The notes under the pieces: model-generated
What the model was told of the DNA's origin: nothing
Database searches by the model: none
Seen by the model: the letters and a program-made list of their open reading frames with translations, nothing else
In this document: positions 24,033 through 36,359 of the stretch, piece by piece
Layout of the letters: every line of letters begins with the position of its first letter
Position numbering within the stretch: position 1 is the stretch's first letter
Made by a program: the position numbers and the translations under genes
Assembly: GCA_027405735.1 (NCBI GenBank)
Contig: JAPEHQ010000003.1
Coordinates: forward strand, 2,046,001-2,110,000
Length of the DNA stretch: 64,000 bases
DNA from: Mucor racemosus
Lineage: Eukaryota > Mucoromycota > Mucoromycetes > Mucorales > Mucoraceae
Direction of reading: 5' to 3'

Positions 24033-24459
24033 AAAAATAATTACACGCCCACCTCTTTTATGTTTTTTATAGACCCTTGTATCATAAAATAAAATATATA
24101 TACACACAAAATAACAAGCAATTGAAATGTGTTTTATTTATAAAGAAATAGAAAGAAATTTGAACAGAAAAGAAAAAGGATAGCGAAAATCACATTTTTT
24201 CAAATGTTGAATGTTCTCGGTATTTACACATCAACAAAGGAAAAAAGGATTGATAAGAAATTCAGAATAATGACAGATACACAAAAAGACAAATCCAAGA
24301 ATTAAAGAGAGAGCAGTAAAAAAAAAATATATATGTATAAAAAATAATGTCTAATGTGCTATTACAAATTATTCTCTCATTAATGCAATGGGTAAGTTTG
24401 TTTTTTTTGCAAATTAATCATAAAAAGAATTAATTGTATTTATAAGAAATCAAGTTACG
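24033..24459. other. Convergent 3-prime intergenic region
   Basis: Lies between the 3-prime ends of the uL16m gene and the Zn2Cys6 gene. AATAAAA-like sequence occurs near 24088. No gene seen. Confidence 0.5.
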
Positions 24460-25897
24460 TTATTGTTGTTGTGTTTGAGGTTGTTGTTGTGGTTGTGGTT
24501 GTTGTGATTGTTGTTGTTGTTGTGGTTGTGGTTGGAGAGGGGAGCCAGCAGGAGATGATCCAGGTGTACCATATGCACTGTTGGGAGTGCTGGCATTACT
24601 GTTGGTGACATGAGACAAATGACTATTGACATAGGTATGAGATGAATCAGCAGCAAAACTTGTTCCAGCAATATTGTTATTTTCATGAGAAGCTTCACGA
24701 GAGTGAGGACGACTAGGAGGAGGAGTATTTTGATGTGTTTCCTCAGTCTTAATTTCATCCACGGTATCTGGCTTACTACCATCGTTATTGGCCAAGACAG
24801 AACTACAGAGCTGAGATAAAATGGTTAACTTTGATCCTTCATCATCATCTTCTTCGACTTTGGCGACAATGTTTCCGTCAACTGCTGCGGGTGTGGAATT
24901 GGTTGGAGTGGCGGCAGCGTTGCTGGCATTAGGATCAGGGGATTGCTGATCTTGTCTATATCCATTGTTAAGGACAGGAGATTGTTGTTGCTGTTGAGGT
25001 GAGATGATGTTCATAGCAGCTTGATAAGACAGAACCGGAGGATTGGTAGGATACATTTGAGAAAGACTATTGGGAACCATGTAAGCTTGAGGCATCATAG
25101 CGTTACTACCATTATAACCATAAGGATCATAAGCTTGATTAGTTTGGAAAGGTTGGTAATGCATAGGCATTGTGTTGGAAGTAGTAGGAGTGGTAGTAGT
25201 GGAAGTGGTAGTAGCAGTAGTGGCACCATTTGTTTGAGTAGGAGGATTATAAAGATTGTTATTGACTACAGGAACTGCCATTGGAGTAGAAGCACCAGAT
25301 GAGGTAACACTTTCACCACCTAATTACACAAATTAATATCAAGCTTAATTTTTATGATTCCTAGATAAGAAACTTACCATTTTTATTTCTCTTCTTATAA
25401 GGACCACGCTTAACACCCTTCTTACGCTCCTTACGGACAGAATTAACACAAGTCTCTGTCAAACCATATTTGATACATCTTTGGCAAGGTCTACCCACAT
25501 CACATTTCTTACAAGCCTTTTGACAATTAACTATTATATACATTTATCTGTCAACTACAAAAATGCTATAAATCGATCTATATGATACTTTACCACATGC
25601 ATTCTTGACTTGCTTTCTCTTTGGTTTACCGTGTGCTCCAATATCTGAGCCTTGTTGTTCATCAACTTTGACTTGAGAGGCAGCTAATACTGATAAAGGT
25701 GGCATGGCAACAGGGCTGTAGATGGCGAGATTTGCGCCATTCAATGACATGGGCTGTTGTTGGACTTGGTTGTTTTGAGGCTGTTGTTGTTGCTGTTGAT
25801 TTTGATTTTGTTGCTGTTGATTTTGATTTTGTTGCTGTTGTTGTTGTTGTTGTTGTTGGTTATCGAAACCAGGGAAGTAAGGTGTAAATTGTTGCAT
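24460..25897 (-). CDS. Zn2Cys6 (fungal binuclear cluster) transcription factor
   Basis: Putative nuclear regulator. Seen: exons 25897-25594, 25530-25378 and 25319-24460 join to 438 residues. The N-terminus is a Gln/Asn tract (CAA repeats). The zinc cluster straddles the first intron: NACVNCQKACKKCDVGRPC, then QRCIKYGLTETC, followed by a basic RKERKKGVKRGPYKKR tail. The rest is low complexity, Thr/Asn/Pro rich, with an acidic patch (VEEDDDEGSK) and a C-terminal Gln-rich run. Known: this cluster type, with Lys-rich linker and RGPYK tail, occurs in fungal regulators related to carbon-metabolism activators such as Ert1, but I cannot assign an orthologue. An extra Cys inside the cluster (QKAC) is typical of that subfamily. 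Confidence 0.85.
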
Positions 25898-26508
25898 TTT
25901 TTAAAGGTTTTTTTTTACTATAAAAGTCAAATAAAAGTATATTAATTGTCAGTGTCAGTGCATACAGAGGAGTTTTTATTTTTCTGGGATATTAAATTAT
26001 GTTGATATACTTACATCCTTGGATTGTAAATGAATTGAATAAAGAGAAGATTTGCTGTTGAAAAGGATTCTTTTTTTTGTTTTCTCTTTTTTTTTTTTTT
26101 TTGTTTTAAATTTTTTTCGCAGCAAGCAAGTCCAAATTTAAAAAAGGGATTTTTTTTTTCGTATTAATGTATGAAAAAAGATTGTATTAAATGGCGAATT
26201 TCTCGAGATAATACAATAGGTGAAATGTCTCTTTTTCTGCTTTGTTATACAATTATATATAAAGTGTTTGTATGATTATATAAAAGTAGTAACGGAGTCT
26301 CTTTATTTTCGAAAAATCGGAGCACCAAAGCCTTTTGTTTAATAGCAGCAACTACGTTTATATAAAGAGAAAGAGAGATGTTCAGTGAAAAAAATTTTTC
26401 TTCTATTATGATTCAAAGCCATCAATATTTGACCGTTAATCGTGTGATTGTTTATTCTTTTATTTTTCGTTGGTGGGCAAATTTAGATGATATTTTATCT
26501 ACAACATT
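25898..26508. other. Upstream region of the Zn2Cys6 gene
   Basis: It is T-rich on the plus strand (runs at 26070-26102 and 26151-26160), which makes A-rich leader on the coding strand. A TATATATAAAG box sits at about 26255. A plus-strand frame at 26378-26581 overlaps the FSH1 last exon and is judged fortuitous. Confidence 0.4.
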
Positions 26509-27549
26509 CTATGGATTTGTAATGAACCGAGTGATGAATTTCGTTAGTTCTTTACGACTGGAAGGATTAGATGGTAAATAATGTCTATCGAGTGATTTTT
26601 AGTATTTCATTTTGAGTATGAAAATGAAAATAAAAATGTAATTTTACCCTCCTGTATGACGGAAAATAGTTGGCTTTTCAAAAGTTTCAGCCAGAGATAT
26701 CATTGCTTCGGGTAAAACTAATGTATCCAGATCTCCAATAAAATGCATGCTTGGAGTCTTCACTTTTTTATCCTTATTCAGCATAATATTAGTTGCTTCT
26801 TGCATTGTAGGCTTAAATCCTGCAATAATAATCGAGAATTTAAATGGTGGATGTTCAAATGTTTCAGGGATTAGTCCAGGGAAAGAATTTCTGTCTTCTA
26901 ATAATTCAGTCAAAAGTGCAGCAAAACATGCGCCTGTTGCAAAATCCAGGTCAGTATAACTCTAAATTATTAAAAATTCATGCATACCATACCTTGAGAG
27001 AAGCCCATAATGCCATCAAATGGTCCCTACAGTGGTTGTTGGTTATTTTTTATAAGTTCATCAAGCACCTTCATTTACCTCTTTCACCAATATATCTTTG
27101 ACGAATTCAATTGATTCCTTGAAACCTATAAAGAATCCATCCTGTGTTGGCTTATATTTGGGTGAATACCACCAACCAAATGGTTTATGCTCTATTCATG
27201 AAATAAAAATCATGTGAGATTTACATGTTTTCATAGCAACAAATTTATCGATACAAATTTTATAGCAATTTTAACAATCAAAATACCTTCAGATGAATCT
27301 TCTTTGGCTGCTTCTTCTCTTTCTGCAATAGTGGAATAAGTAGGTGGACTGATGTGGTGTGGGCCAGTAATGTATACTATTTTATTTATCAATTTATTGC
27401 AATATTTCAAGGCTCAATCCAACATCATCTTTACCAAAGTCGGCTAAATCATCAATACTTTTACGAGCGACAGCAGTTTTTTTTCGAAACATGGTAGCAT
27501 TTTGAGTGTAGCCATGAAGGCATAAAATTCTCAACTTGTTGGAAGTCAT
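26509..27549 (-). CDS. FSH1-family serine hydrolase
   Basis: Alpha/beta-hydrolase of the fungal FSH/human OVCA2 family. Seen: six exons, 27549-27435, 27376-27287, 27191-27079, 27026-26993, 26933-26648 and 26584-26509, joining to 237 residues, a typical family length. The start is MTSNKLRILCLHGYTQN (oxyanion-hole strand). Then come ITGPHH, GWWYS, the nucleophile elbow GFSQG (Ser, across an exon join), KFSIIIAGF, GDLDTL (catalytic Asp) and RHTGGHYLPS (catalytic His, again across an intron). The 34-nt exon encoding the region before the nucleophile is small but supported by the motif. Natural substrate unknown. Confidence 0.88.
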
Positions 27550-28369
27550 TAAATGCTTTATTTACAAGAAGTAAATAGGTGCGGAAAATTGTAAATTCGA
27601 AATCCATGTTGCCAGATTCTGAATTGTATTGGAACTCAACATTGATGGGTGTTTTGGGGCATATTTTTTCTTTTTCTCGTTTAAAACCACAATGTTTAAT
27701 TGCAAGATCTTTAAGCAATTCAAATAGATAACCGTAAAATGATCGGATGGATAGTAAACACATGAAGTTATGGTTGTCTTGCAATAGATGACCTGATTCA
27801 AATTTAAGTTTGATCATTTAAGGCAGAAATCATCCCTCTTTTTTGTTATATTTGGCATGCGGGACTAGATCTTGGGCAACGGTATGCATATCCCCTTTTG
27901 GTCAAGCAATTGACTTTAATGGACTTTGATGAGGCCAAAAAGCAGGGCTCTAATCAATGAACCAAAGATTGGTTGAGGAGAAATTGCATCCCAGCTGCGA
28001 TAAACCTTTTAAAGTATATCATGTTTCTTTTAACAGAATGCCTAGAAATTTGAAGAAGACGGCATATATTATAAAATGAAAATCACCTAAGATTGTCTTG
28101 TAGATTATATCAAGCATCTGATAATATAAAACATCTTATCAACATTGAAATTGAAAATTGTCTAAAAATTGTATCGACTTACTGAAAAATGAAAATTGAA
28201 TAAGAATTTCTGCTGGTGGTTCTATGCGAGATCAAAAATATTAAATCGCTGAACAGCTTTGTGGGCAAATAGGAATATTTATAAAAGACAAATAGTTTAT
28301 TAAATTATGTACAAGTCGATATATTGTAAAGAGAAGGGTTGAATAATATGAAATTAAATGAATGTATAA
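27550..28369. other. Gap between the FSH1-type gene and the alcohol dehydrogenase
   Basis: Upstream side of the FSH1-type gene and downstream side of the dehydrogenase. The minus frame extending to 27817 is an out-of-frame shadow of FSH1 exon 1. No other gene recognised. Confidence 0.5.
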
Positions 28370-29542
28370 TTAGTTTGTAAGCACTGCCCTATAACGAGGA
28401 TGACCATGTCTGACATATTCAATGGCTTTATTAACTTGATCCATAGGAAATTCATGGGCCCAAGTACGAACACCGTGCTTTGCAGCAAATTCCAATGATT
28501 CTCTGATATCATTTGGAGAGCCAATAAATGAGCCAGCAACATTAATTTGTTTAGCTGCCATAGTAAGAGCGTTTAAACCAGATAATGGTACTTCAGGAAT
28601 ATCACACATAATAAATGTGCCATTCTTTTTAAGTAAAGCAAAGTAATCATCCCAATTTTTGTTAATAATCTTGGTTGCAAGAATATGAGTAAAAGAGTCC
28701 ATATGGCGATCCATTTCTTCAGGTTGATTGACAAGAACGTAGTCATCACAACCAAGAGTCTTTGCATCTTTAGCTTTGTCAGGAACTACATCGTAAGCAA
28801 CTACTTGAGCTCCCATCGCTTTAGCCCATTGGACGCCAAAATGACCAAGACCACCCAAACCAAGTATAGCGACCTTACTGCCATTGCCAACACCATATCG
28901 CTTCATTGGAGCATAAGTAGTGACACCACCACATAGAATAGAAGAAGCATCCACGCTAGAAAGGGCATCAGGGATTTTAAAAGCGAAATCTTTGTCACCT
29001 CTCCAACGATCTGCAAACCCACCATAAGTAGTATCACCATTGGCCCAATGATCATTAAAGGTCCAAATAGCATGATCTTCGCATAAATTTTCTTTATGAT
29101 CCTTGCAATTGTTACAATGATGACAAGAGCCACACTGACAGCCAACGCCTGCTCTGTCACCCACCTGAAGATGCTTCACATTCTTTCCTACTCTAGTTAC
29201 CCTTCCAATGATTTCGTGTCCGACAACTGCAGGATAATTTGTTGGTGTCCAGCCAGAATCAATACAATGGATGTCAGTGCCACAAATACCACAGCAGATA
29301 ACATCCATGTCGACAGAATCATCACCAAATTGAGTCAATGGGAATTCAGCCTTCTTTAAAAGTTCGCCTTGACCGTAACATGCCCAACCATTCAATGTTT
29401 GCGGGAAATTTTGTTTGCTATATGCTCTTTGTAAGAGACTGATGGAGACAGCACGAGGAATTAGGCGTGGTTGCTGTCTTGAAAAGCCTGTTCTAGCTTG
29501 TTGAGTGAATGCTGTCAAGCCTAAAGCTCTAACTCTATTCAT
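28370..29542 (-). CDS. Zinc-dependent alcohol dehydrogenase, cinnamyl/ADH6-type
   Basis: Medium-chain dehydrogenase interconverting alcohols and aldehydes, probably with NADP(H). Seen: an intronless frame of 390 residues from MNRVRALG. Catalytic zinc ligands: Cys in CGICGTDIHCID, His-Glu in GHEIIG, and Cys in ILCGGVTTYAP. The structural zinc lobe is CQCGSCHHCNNC followed by a fourth Cys. The nucleotide-binding motif is GLGGLGHFGVQWAKAMGA. The ~45 N-terminal residues before SKQNFPQTLNGWA are Arg/Gln/Ser-rich and could be a mitochondrial presequence, unusual for this family. The frame also contains an ATG at 29602, but the ATG at 29542 follows an A-rich context and gives the more normal length. 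Substrate cannot be deduced. Confidence 0.9.
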   Translation of the reverse strand: MNRVRALGLTAFTQQARTGFSRQQPRLIPRAVSISLLQRAYSKQNFPQTLNGWACYGQGELLKKAEFPLTQFGDDSVDMDVICCGICGTDIHCIDSGWTPTNYPAVVGHEIIGRVTRVGKNVKHLQVGDRAGVGCQCGSCHHCNNCKDHKENLCEDHAIWTFNDHWANGDTTYGGFADRWRGDKDFAFKIPDALSSVDASSILCGGVTTYAPMKRYGVGNGSKVAILGLGGLGHFGVQWAKAMGAQVVAYDVVPDKAKDAKTLGCDDYVLVNQPEEMDRHMDSFTHILATKIINKNWDDYFALLKKNGTFIMCDIPEVPLSGLNALTMAAKQINVAGSFIGSPNDIRESLEFAAKHGVRTWAHEFPMDQVNKAIEYVRHGHPRYRAVLTN

Positions 29543-30673
29543 TTTTTTTAGGGATACGTATGGATGATGATATAAAAGGCGAAACATTTGACAGATTGTC
29601 AAGACTATTTATATGATAGACACTTCCATGTGACCGGGACAAACCAACACGTTTTGTATTTTGGAGCTCTTCATGTTTCAGAAAAGATAAAAAAAATCTA
29701 CAGATAATCTTTTTGATTTAATAAATGTTTTTTTTTTTTTTTTTTTTCAGATATCATACGATATAATTTTATCATGTGTGAAGTAGAAATAAAAGATAAA
29801 GATTGAGATAGATCTTTCTGTTGAATCTCATTTCTCGGATATCGACCCTTATTTAGATGTCCATTTGTCATTTTTACTTAACCACGGAATTGGAACCTTT
29901 TTTAAAATCATATTGGTGATTATTGGATTCAAGTAAAATATACTAAAATTATGTAATTTTCACCTTTAAAGAGTTCTTTCAGGATTTGAAGAAGAGCCAA
30001 GATAGCTTTGATTGTATTATTAATTAACTTGAGAATATCAAATTTTAATCGGTATTTTTTGTTTTGGTGTTAAATGAATCATTCACGATAACTGAGCAAC
30101 TCAAGCAACTAACAGACTCAATATGCATTTTTTAAATTTCAGCTTTTAATTTTCAAAATTGTCGAATATATATAATATATTAAATCGTAGGTTTTAGTAA
30201 TTAAAGTAGTGAAGTATAGATGAACTTTTGATGCAGAAAACTATACAAAAAAATGTCAGAAAATCTAACGCAAAATCAAATCAAAAAAAGTATAAATATC
30301 CAGAAAATCCCTAAAAATTATAATGCTTTCTTCTTTTAATTTATTTTTATTTTTACTTTATTTTATTACACTTTACTTAACTAACTACTATTTAATCGAC
30401 ATACCGGTAAATACTTTCTTAAATTTAAACTATCGTATTCGAATAAATATTTAGTCGGTTTTTGTTATTACTTTAAGAGCTTGATTCAATTATTATTGTC
30501 GTTGATTATAGTGTTAAAACTTGCCTATATATCAGTGGGACATATAACACTAAATTCTAAGAGATACACATAGTTTTATATATCAGAGGTCAGCCAAAGT
30601 TATTTTTGCCATGTCTTTATTATTTACTTGTATGTTAAAAATATCTGTATTTACAGTATTGCCGCCATAATCT
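29543..30673. other. Dehydrogenase upstream region and AT-rich gap
   Basis: No gene recognised. A long T tract occurs at about 29729-29748. The remainder is AT-rich up to the start of repeat copy C. Confidence 0.5.
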
Positions 30674-31856
30674 TCAATCTTCAAAACCGAAGTGTACCCT
30701 CTTTGTTGTAACTAATCTTGTATTAAACACTTTTAGTATATATCTTAGACACTGCTAAATAGATATTAATTGGTCGCATTATGCTACCTACTACTAAATT
30801 TACTTTATATCTCACAAAAGGCTCAAAACTGACAAAATTCTCTGCTTGTTCCTTGAAAACTGGATCTCATTTTTCGTCCCTGCTTTACTTTTTTTTTCAC
30901 TAAATAATATCAAGAAAAAATTATATGTCAATGTACCTAAGATGTTCAGCTTTAATCCAAAAATGAGTATCGGGAAATATCCTACTTTTTGCAGGTGGTA
31001 TTAATTTTTTAGTGCTAACGTTTCAGATTTTTACGCGTAATTCACTGCTAAAAAATTGAAAACTTTGAGGCTTCATATCTCTAGAAATAATTAAGCTATA
31101 CTAACACTTGCTAATAATAAAACTTGCTTGTTTTAAAGCGCTCTATCACATATTTAAGTACGAAAAATTCTGAACAATTATTATTTTTTTTTCATTTTTT
31201 TGACATTTTTGCAGTAGATTTCAAAATATTCGTTAAATTGAGTAGCAGTTTTTTTTTACTCATATCATCAAGCTCATTGAGATCTCTTATATACAATTTA
31301 GTTTTTTTTAAAATGTTGATTTTTCGTGGAGATATCCTCAAAAATGTGTACAAAGAGATACTTTCGTTTCTAGCTTCAATTTTTCCCCCTGTATATCCTC
31401 GTCCCAAATTCTGAATTAGAAAAAAAAATGACAAAAATCTCTTTTTCTCTACGAAAAATGCAGCTATAAGGTTCAGCAATAGCTCGATTGATAGATAATT
31501 GTTTTGCGCATTATTTTCATAGCTTTTATTTGAAACATGTTTATCAAAAGTGATGTGTACCTTCAAAAAACCTCTAAAATTTTAATCGTATTTTACTCCA
31601 AATTTAATGTGAAACACTTTTTTGAGTTTTGTTTCGATAGATGCAGAATTCAAAACTGTAGAAAAACCATTTAATAAGTTAGTCCTATTTACTTTGCAAT
31701 TCATGAGCTACTAGACGATTTTAATTTTTGAATCATTTTTCGATCATTTTTTTTAATCAATTTTGGTGCTCCGCTACTATAGGACTAAGCTGTGATATGA
31801 GCTATTATTTTGGTTATCTCGACAAAAAATCAATGTCTTTCGCTAAAATAAAAAAC
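30674..31856 (+). repeat. Orphan ~1.15-kb repeat family, copy C
   Basis: Same orientation as copy A. It keeps a 124-codon minus-strand frame (31566-31192) closely matching the copy D frame. It ends ~35 bp before the Gypsy LTR. Confidence 0.8.
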
Positions 31857-31892
31857 GTAAACTAATGTGTTATTATGGCATATATCTGATAT

Positions 31893-32396
31893 TTTTGTAT
31901 CCCACCTAGTATCATACGTTATCACCTTCTACAGTATCAACACATCTTACAATTTATTAACTACGACATGTATTGAAGTGCAAAGTCTTGATACCGGATA
32001 TAAGGAACTCCTAGCGTACTAAGTTTATCCAGCAATTACCGAGAACGCTTGGGCTTCAATTATGACACCACATTATTTCATCCCAACGATTAATCAATCA
32101 AATCAACATCCAAACACATTTAGCGCAGCATGAAAACAAGGCAACTCACAAGCTCTGCAAGCATGGTTAAATTATAATCAATCCATTTTAATCCATAAAT
32201 TACTATCAAACAGATCTAATGGTTCAATATTATCTTAAATTACATTTTAGGATCTCAATTTCCAATCAATATAAAAGGCTATACTTTTATACCTAAATAA
32301 AGGATACAGTATCTTATTTTTACTATACAGTTGAAGAACTGATTCATTACTCATTCTTTTTTAAATATTATTTATTAAGCCTGAAAATATACGACA
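31893..32396 (+). mobile_element. 5-prime LTR of a Ty3/Gypsy element
   Basis: About 504 bp, beginning ...TTGTATCCCACCTAG and ending AATATACGACA. It is homologous to the solo LTR at 17283-17815 and lies ~160 bp before the gag frame in the same orientation. That position links this LTR family to the Gypsy remnant. Confidence 0.75.
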
Positions 32397-32559
32397 GAAG
32401 CGCTATTTACCATTAACTATCCTGTATGAATTTGATCTCTGATTAAATGAAGAGTTACTTAATGCTGAATCCTGGAAGAAAGCTGGGGAAGTGATGTCAA
32501 AAAAATTCAACAATTTGCTCTTGAGATTGAATGCAAGAAGTGCAGTGTAATCAGCCACT

Positions 32560-33255
32560 ATGGAAGATGGAAAAACTACGGAACACTATTACAACAGATT
32601 TGCCAGATTGGCAATGGAGGCAGGTTATGCTGCTAATGATACCTCGGTTGCAGATGCATTTTTAAATAGTTTCTTTAATAAATGGCAAATCCGAATCACC
32701 ACTCTTTTATGTACATCGTATCCAAATCTTACGGCCTGGATATCTGGTCAAATTTTTACCTGCGCCCTAAACATCCTTGGTAACAGCAAGTGTCCTATGG
32801 CTATCGTCGGTAGAGCAGATGGTGATCGGATGAATAACACTAATAGCAATTATCCAAGCAAGGGTGAACATGGCCGTAATGGTCATACACAAGTAAACAA
32901 TAACCAATCTTTTGGTAACGAAAAAAAAGGTGCAAATAATTCTGGAAGTACCAAATATTTGGGAAAAAAGAACGAACCAAGGTTAGCCACTGGCAATATA
33001 CCTTGTGATCATTATTGCGGAAAAATATGGTTCCAAGGGCATAGATGTCGCGAGTTCTATGCGAACAAGCACTTCACAAAAGTATTGTTAATCAGGAGAA
33101 TGAAGAGACGCAATAGACACCGTAACAAAAACAATCATCGTAATAATGATGATGATAAATGCAGCAACGATGCTGAGCAAAGCAATTGGTTTCGACAAGC
33201 TGTAGAGAACAGCCGTGATTGTAAGGCTTGCAATAAAATTGAAGTAATTTTATAA
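32560..33255 (+). pseudogene. Ty3/Gypsy gag-like protein (truncated)
   Basis: The 231-residue frame opens MEDGKTTEHYYNRFARLAME, resembling the capsid region of Gypsy gag. After a Ser/Asn-rich linker it has a single zinc knuckle CDHYCGKIWFQGHRC (CX3C variant spacing) followed by a basic Arg/Lys/Asn tail that would bind RNA. The frame starts within the expected gag, so the true N-terminus upstream is lost or frameshifted. It belongs with the LTR upstream and the protease and reverse transcriptase downstream. Confidence 0.7.
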
Positions 33256-33944
33256 AAATAAAAAATAAAATAAAAAATAAAAGCGTTGATAAATAAAATT
33301 ATAGTCTTTCCACGGTTTTATTGTGATTCAAAGAAATCTGAAGAAAAAGAATGATATCTTCATAAAGTATGCTATATTTATAGGAATTGTAAAATAGTGG
33401 ATGTTTGTGTGTTGATGCCTATTTTACAGGTGTTCAATCATAATGTCTTTTATTGACATTCTTTTATAAGATACTTGGTTGAGATGTTGATACTTTGTTT
33501 GATATGATAGAATATCATTAGATGGATGTTGATCTTTCAACATTCCAGTTATAATTTAAAATGCAACTGAGCTTATTTTTATGGGATGTGATTCCTTATC
33601 TAGAATTACTGCAACTGCGATTTTATGAGCAGGAGTCTTGGAATATATTATTAATGCAACATAAGTACAGCTTTATATCATAGGTGTCGTGTTGTAGAAG
33701 GTTGTATTTTGATCAGGAATACTTCCTTTTACAGGCACCAGCAATATAGAGTTTCCTCGTAATGCTTATTGGGATCTGATTGGAACTCAGTCCTTATGGA
33801 GCGAGATTCAGGTACGAATCGAGATCAGTTATTTTTCTAAAATTACAATGGCGACTTTGGCCTATAAAAGGTGTCATTTCATTGCAAGGCTAAAGTAAAA
33901 ACAAATCATGAACTTAATCTAATAACACCTTTGCTTATTAACAA

Positions 33945-34398
33945 CACTAGGATCCTCGGAAAGGTCGACCCTGGTAGTGATATTAGCATAATTAACAAAA
34001 GCATTTTATATAAAAAATGTTCAAATATAAAAAAATAAAGGCTTTGGGGGGCTACTTTATGTTTCTTGGAAATGGTAAGGATGGAAGTCCTAATAGTATA
34101 AAGCGACTTGGCACAACTGAACCATTAAAAGTTACATACGTGATGAATTAGTATTACTTTTAAATATTTGTTTGGGATAACAGAATTTAATGATGATGAA
34201 ATGGTAGAAGATTTTGATGCTCATTTATGAGTCGATATTATTCCTTTTCTAAACATTTATTTAAGTGGGGTTGCTCATAAATGGTTGGAGCATCCAAATA
34301 AAAAAATAGAGCAATTCAGAAATATCAATTATGATACTGATAATGCTTATAATCCTGAAAATACCGATTATGGACCTTTGGATGAATAAAAGTTACTT
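33945..34398 (+). pseudogene. Ty3/Gypsy protease region (decayed)
   Basis: The plus strand reads ILGKVDPGSDISIINKSILY, an aspartic-protease active-site motif of the D-P-G-S-D type. After frame changes come TTEPLKVTYVMN and a post-protease linker (LNIYLSGVAHKWLEHPNKK). Stops interrupt it. The space between gag and this point (33256-33944) is decayed element interior without readable motifs. Confidence 0.6.
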
Positions 34399-34960
34399 AT
34401 GAAGCAAATTGAAAAAACCCTAAATAATAATAAAGAAATTCCTCCTGATGCTGTTTGTTGCACAATGCCAGAGAGTGAAGTACATATACCCATATCAAAT
34501 CTAAAAGATTGTTATGTACGACAATATCCCTTAGCAATAAATGCTTATAAAGAAATTGATAAACAAAGCAAGGAATGGTTAGAGAACAAAATTGTGGAAA
34601 GAAGGTGCAAACCTTCTGTATTTCATTCGCCCTTACTTACTGTAGGAAAGAAGGATGAAAATAACAATGTTACGAAATTGTGTATTTGCTGTGATTTACA
34701 AAAAATCAATACGGCAATTGATGATAATTACTATGAAAACCTTGCTGTGCCAAAAATTCATGAAATTTTCGAAGGAGTGTCGGCTAATGCACGTATAATA
34801 AGTAAAATTGACTTACACCAGGCATACTATTCCTATAATATAAATGTTGAGTCGAGAAATGACTAATAACGGACTTTATTATAGATGGTCTCGAGCACCT
34901 TTCGGTTTAAAATTTATGAGTTCATTGTTTGTTAGAAATATGCCCATGTATTTTTTTATA
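34399..34960 (+). pseudogene. Ty3/Gypsy reverse transcriptase, N-terminal part
   Basis: Fingers and palm of a Gypsy RT: CYVRQYPLAINAYKEIDKQ, KPSVFHSPLLTVGKKDE, CICCDLQKINTAIDDNYYEN, then ISKIDLHQAYYSYNI (motif A with catalytic Asp). After a frame change follows YYRWSRAPFGLKFMSSLFVR. It stops short of the YxDD motif; the YIDD part lies at 41751-42340 on the same strand, 6.8 kb away. Confidence 0.85.
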
Positions 34961-35383
34961 GGGTCATCGTAGCAGATAGACATTACTTTTATTATTTTGA
35001 ATGGAGACTTGATATATATGCACTGCTATAACGTGCAAATAGCACAACGTAAACTAAAGTCAAGAGATTGTGAGGTTTCCATTAGTGGACCTGAAGTGGG
35101 AAATGTTGGGGTATAAGATAAATTAAATAAGTTGGGAAAGAAATCTACTGAAATAAGGTGGCGCACCAAGAGCCGATACAAATATGCGAGAACGTCATAT
35201 GGAAGTAGTTGGACTGGCAAACACACACCAAACAGCACATCAGTACTGCATCAAATTATCAAAGACAACATGCGAACGCCAGGGTTTAAACTTGAGCCTT
35301 GCACTTGGGAAGTATACGTCTTAACCATTCCGCCCAACCACCAAGGGATGCCCATATTACTGGAAGGAATTTAACAAGAACTA
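34961..35383. other. Unassigned segment inside the Gypsy interruption
   Basis: Between the broken RT and the second dynein-bearing repeat. It holds an 80-codon frame (35132-35374) with no family motif and a tRNA-like minus-strand stretch described separately. Confidence 0.35.
35273..35345 (-). tRNA. tRNA-like sequence (degenerate tRNA-Gly or SINE head)
   Basis: The minus strand has a D-arm/A-box-like TGGGCGGAATGGTTAAGACG. An anticodon-like loop TTCCCAA (CCC, which would be Gly) is bounded by AC/GT. A T-arm/B-box-like AAGTTTAAACCCTGG follows. The anticodon, T and acceptor stems pair poorly, so it is at best a pseudo-tRNA or the 5-prime part of a tRNA-derived SINE within the transposon nest. 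Confidence 0.3.
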
Positions 35384-36359
35384 CATATGGTACATCTAAG
35401 TTTTAAATAAAAAAGCGTTTTTTTTTTTACTTTTTTTATACTTAACCATGTATGGTCTGAAAATTCAGACTTTGAAGCGGACATTTTCGGGACTCATTTC
35501 ATCCTTACCAACACTCATGATTTTGATCAAAAAACAGAAAAATCAACTTTTGATACCAAAATCAACGTTTAAATATACTACATTGTGAGAGAAAATTGTA
35601 GCCATAGTTAATACGCATTTTATAAAAGCTTAATATTAAATGTTAACTAACGAAACTTTGTACTTTTGGCCCAAAAATGGTTTTTTGGTTTAAGGATTTT
35701 CATGTAATATTTTGCAATAAAAATATTTATTGTTTTTTATTGATCAAATAGAGCGCTAAATTCTGCATATATGTATATTTTTTGTTTTTATGATTGGTAG
35801 TATAATTAACTCTAGATTTGCAAAACCAAAAAAAAAAAAATTAAAAAATGTCAAAATTGATGATCTGGACAAAAATAATTTTCTAAATTAATTTTCCGCT
35901 TATAAGCCTTGTAAGTCTTAAAAATAAGAGATTTTATAATACTTGAGAACTTTTTCAAGAATTTACGATGCTGTATCTACTTGATTCAAGCTTATTACTG
36001 TAAATTTTTATACACGTTAATATTGTGTGGTAGTTTATTTGATGATGATATCGCCTTTATAATTATTGCGTTAGAGGTAATTTACATTAAGCTTTAGTCT
36101 TACCTCTCCAACGTCAAAAACATACACATGGCCATCACTGGAACCTATTGCCACCTTTTTGCCCTCTTTGTCCCAAGCCAATTTATTAGTAAATGCTTTA
36201 CCAGAACCAACTTAAATACTTACAAATGGTTCCGTGGTATTTGCATTCAAATTCCATAAATTAAATTGACTGGTTCCATGTACAGTAGTATCAAAAAATA
36301 TATCATCAGCCCGCCTTATTATGATAAATGCCAATCTAAAATCAGAAACATCCCACTAC
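35384..36359. mobile_element. CACTA-like dynein-bearing repeat, copy 2 (partial)
   Basis: Matches copies 1 and 3 from the ATCTAAGTTTTAAATAAAAA block through the dynein fragment. It reaches further into the dynein coding sequence than they do. It is truncated on both sides and abuts a reversed LTR at 36360. No inverted ends remain. Confidence 0.7.
36104..36340 (-). pseudogene. Dynein intermediate chain gene fragment (copy 2, longest)
   Basis: The minus strand reads GTSQFNLWNLNANTTEPF, VGSGKAFTNKLAWDKEGKK and VAIGSSDGHVYVFDVGE, then a donor GTAAGA at 36103. These are two successive WD40 blades of cytoplasmic dynein intermediate chain. A TAA replaces a sense codon just before VGSGK, and the upstream part is corrupted. 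This is the clearest evidence for the identity of the captured gene. Confidence 0.82.

Noticed and set aside
25699..25945. Val/Leu-rich plus-strand frames
   Set aside because: Shadows of the CAA/CAG glutamine tract of the Zn2Cys6 gene.
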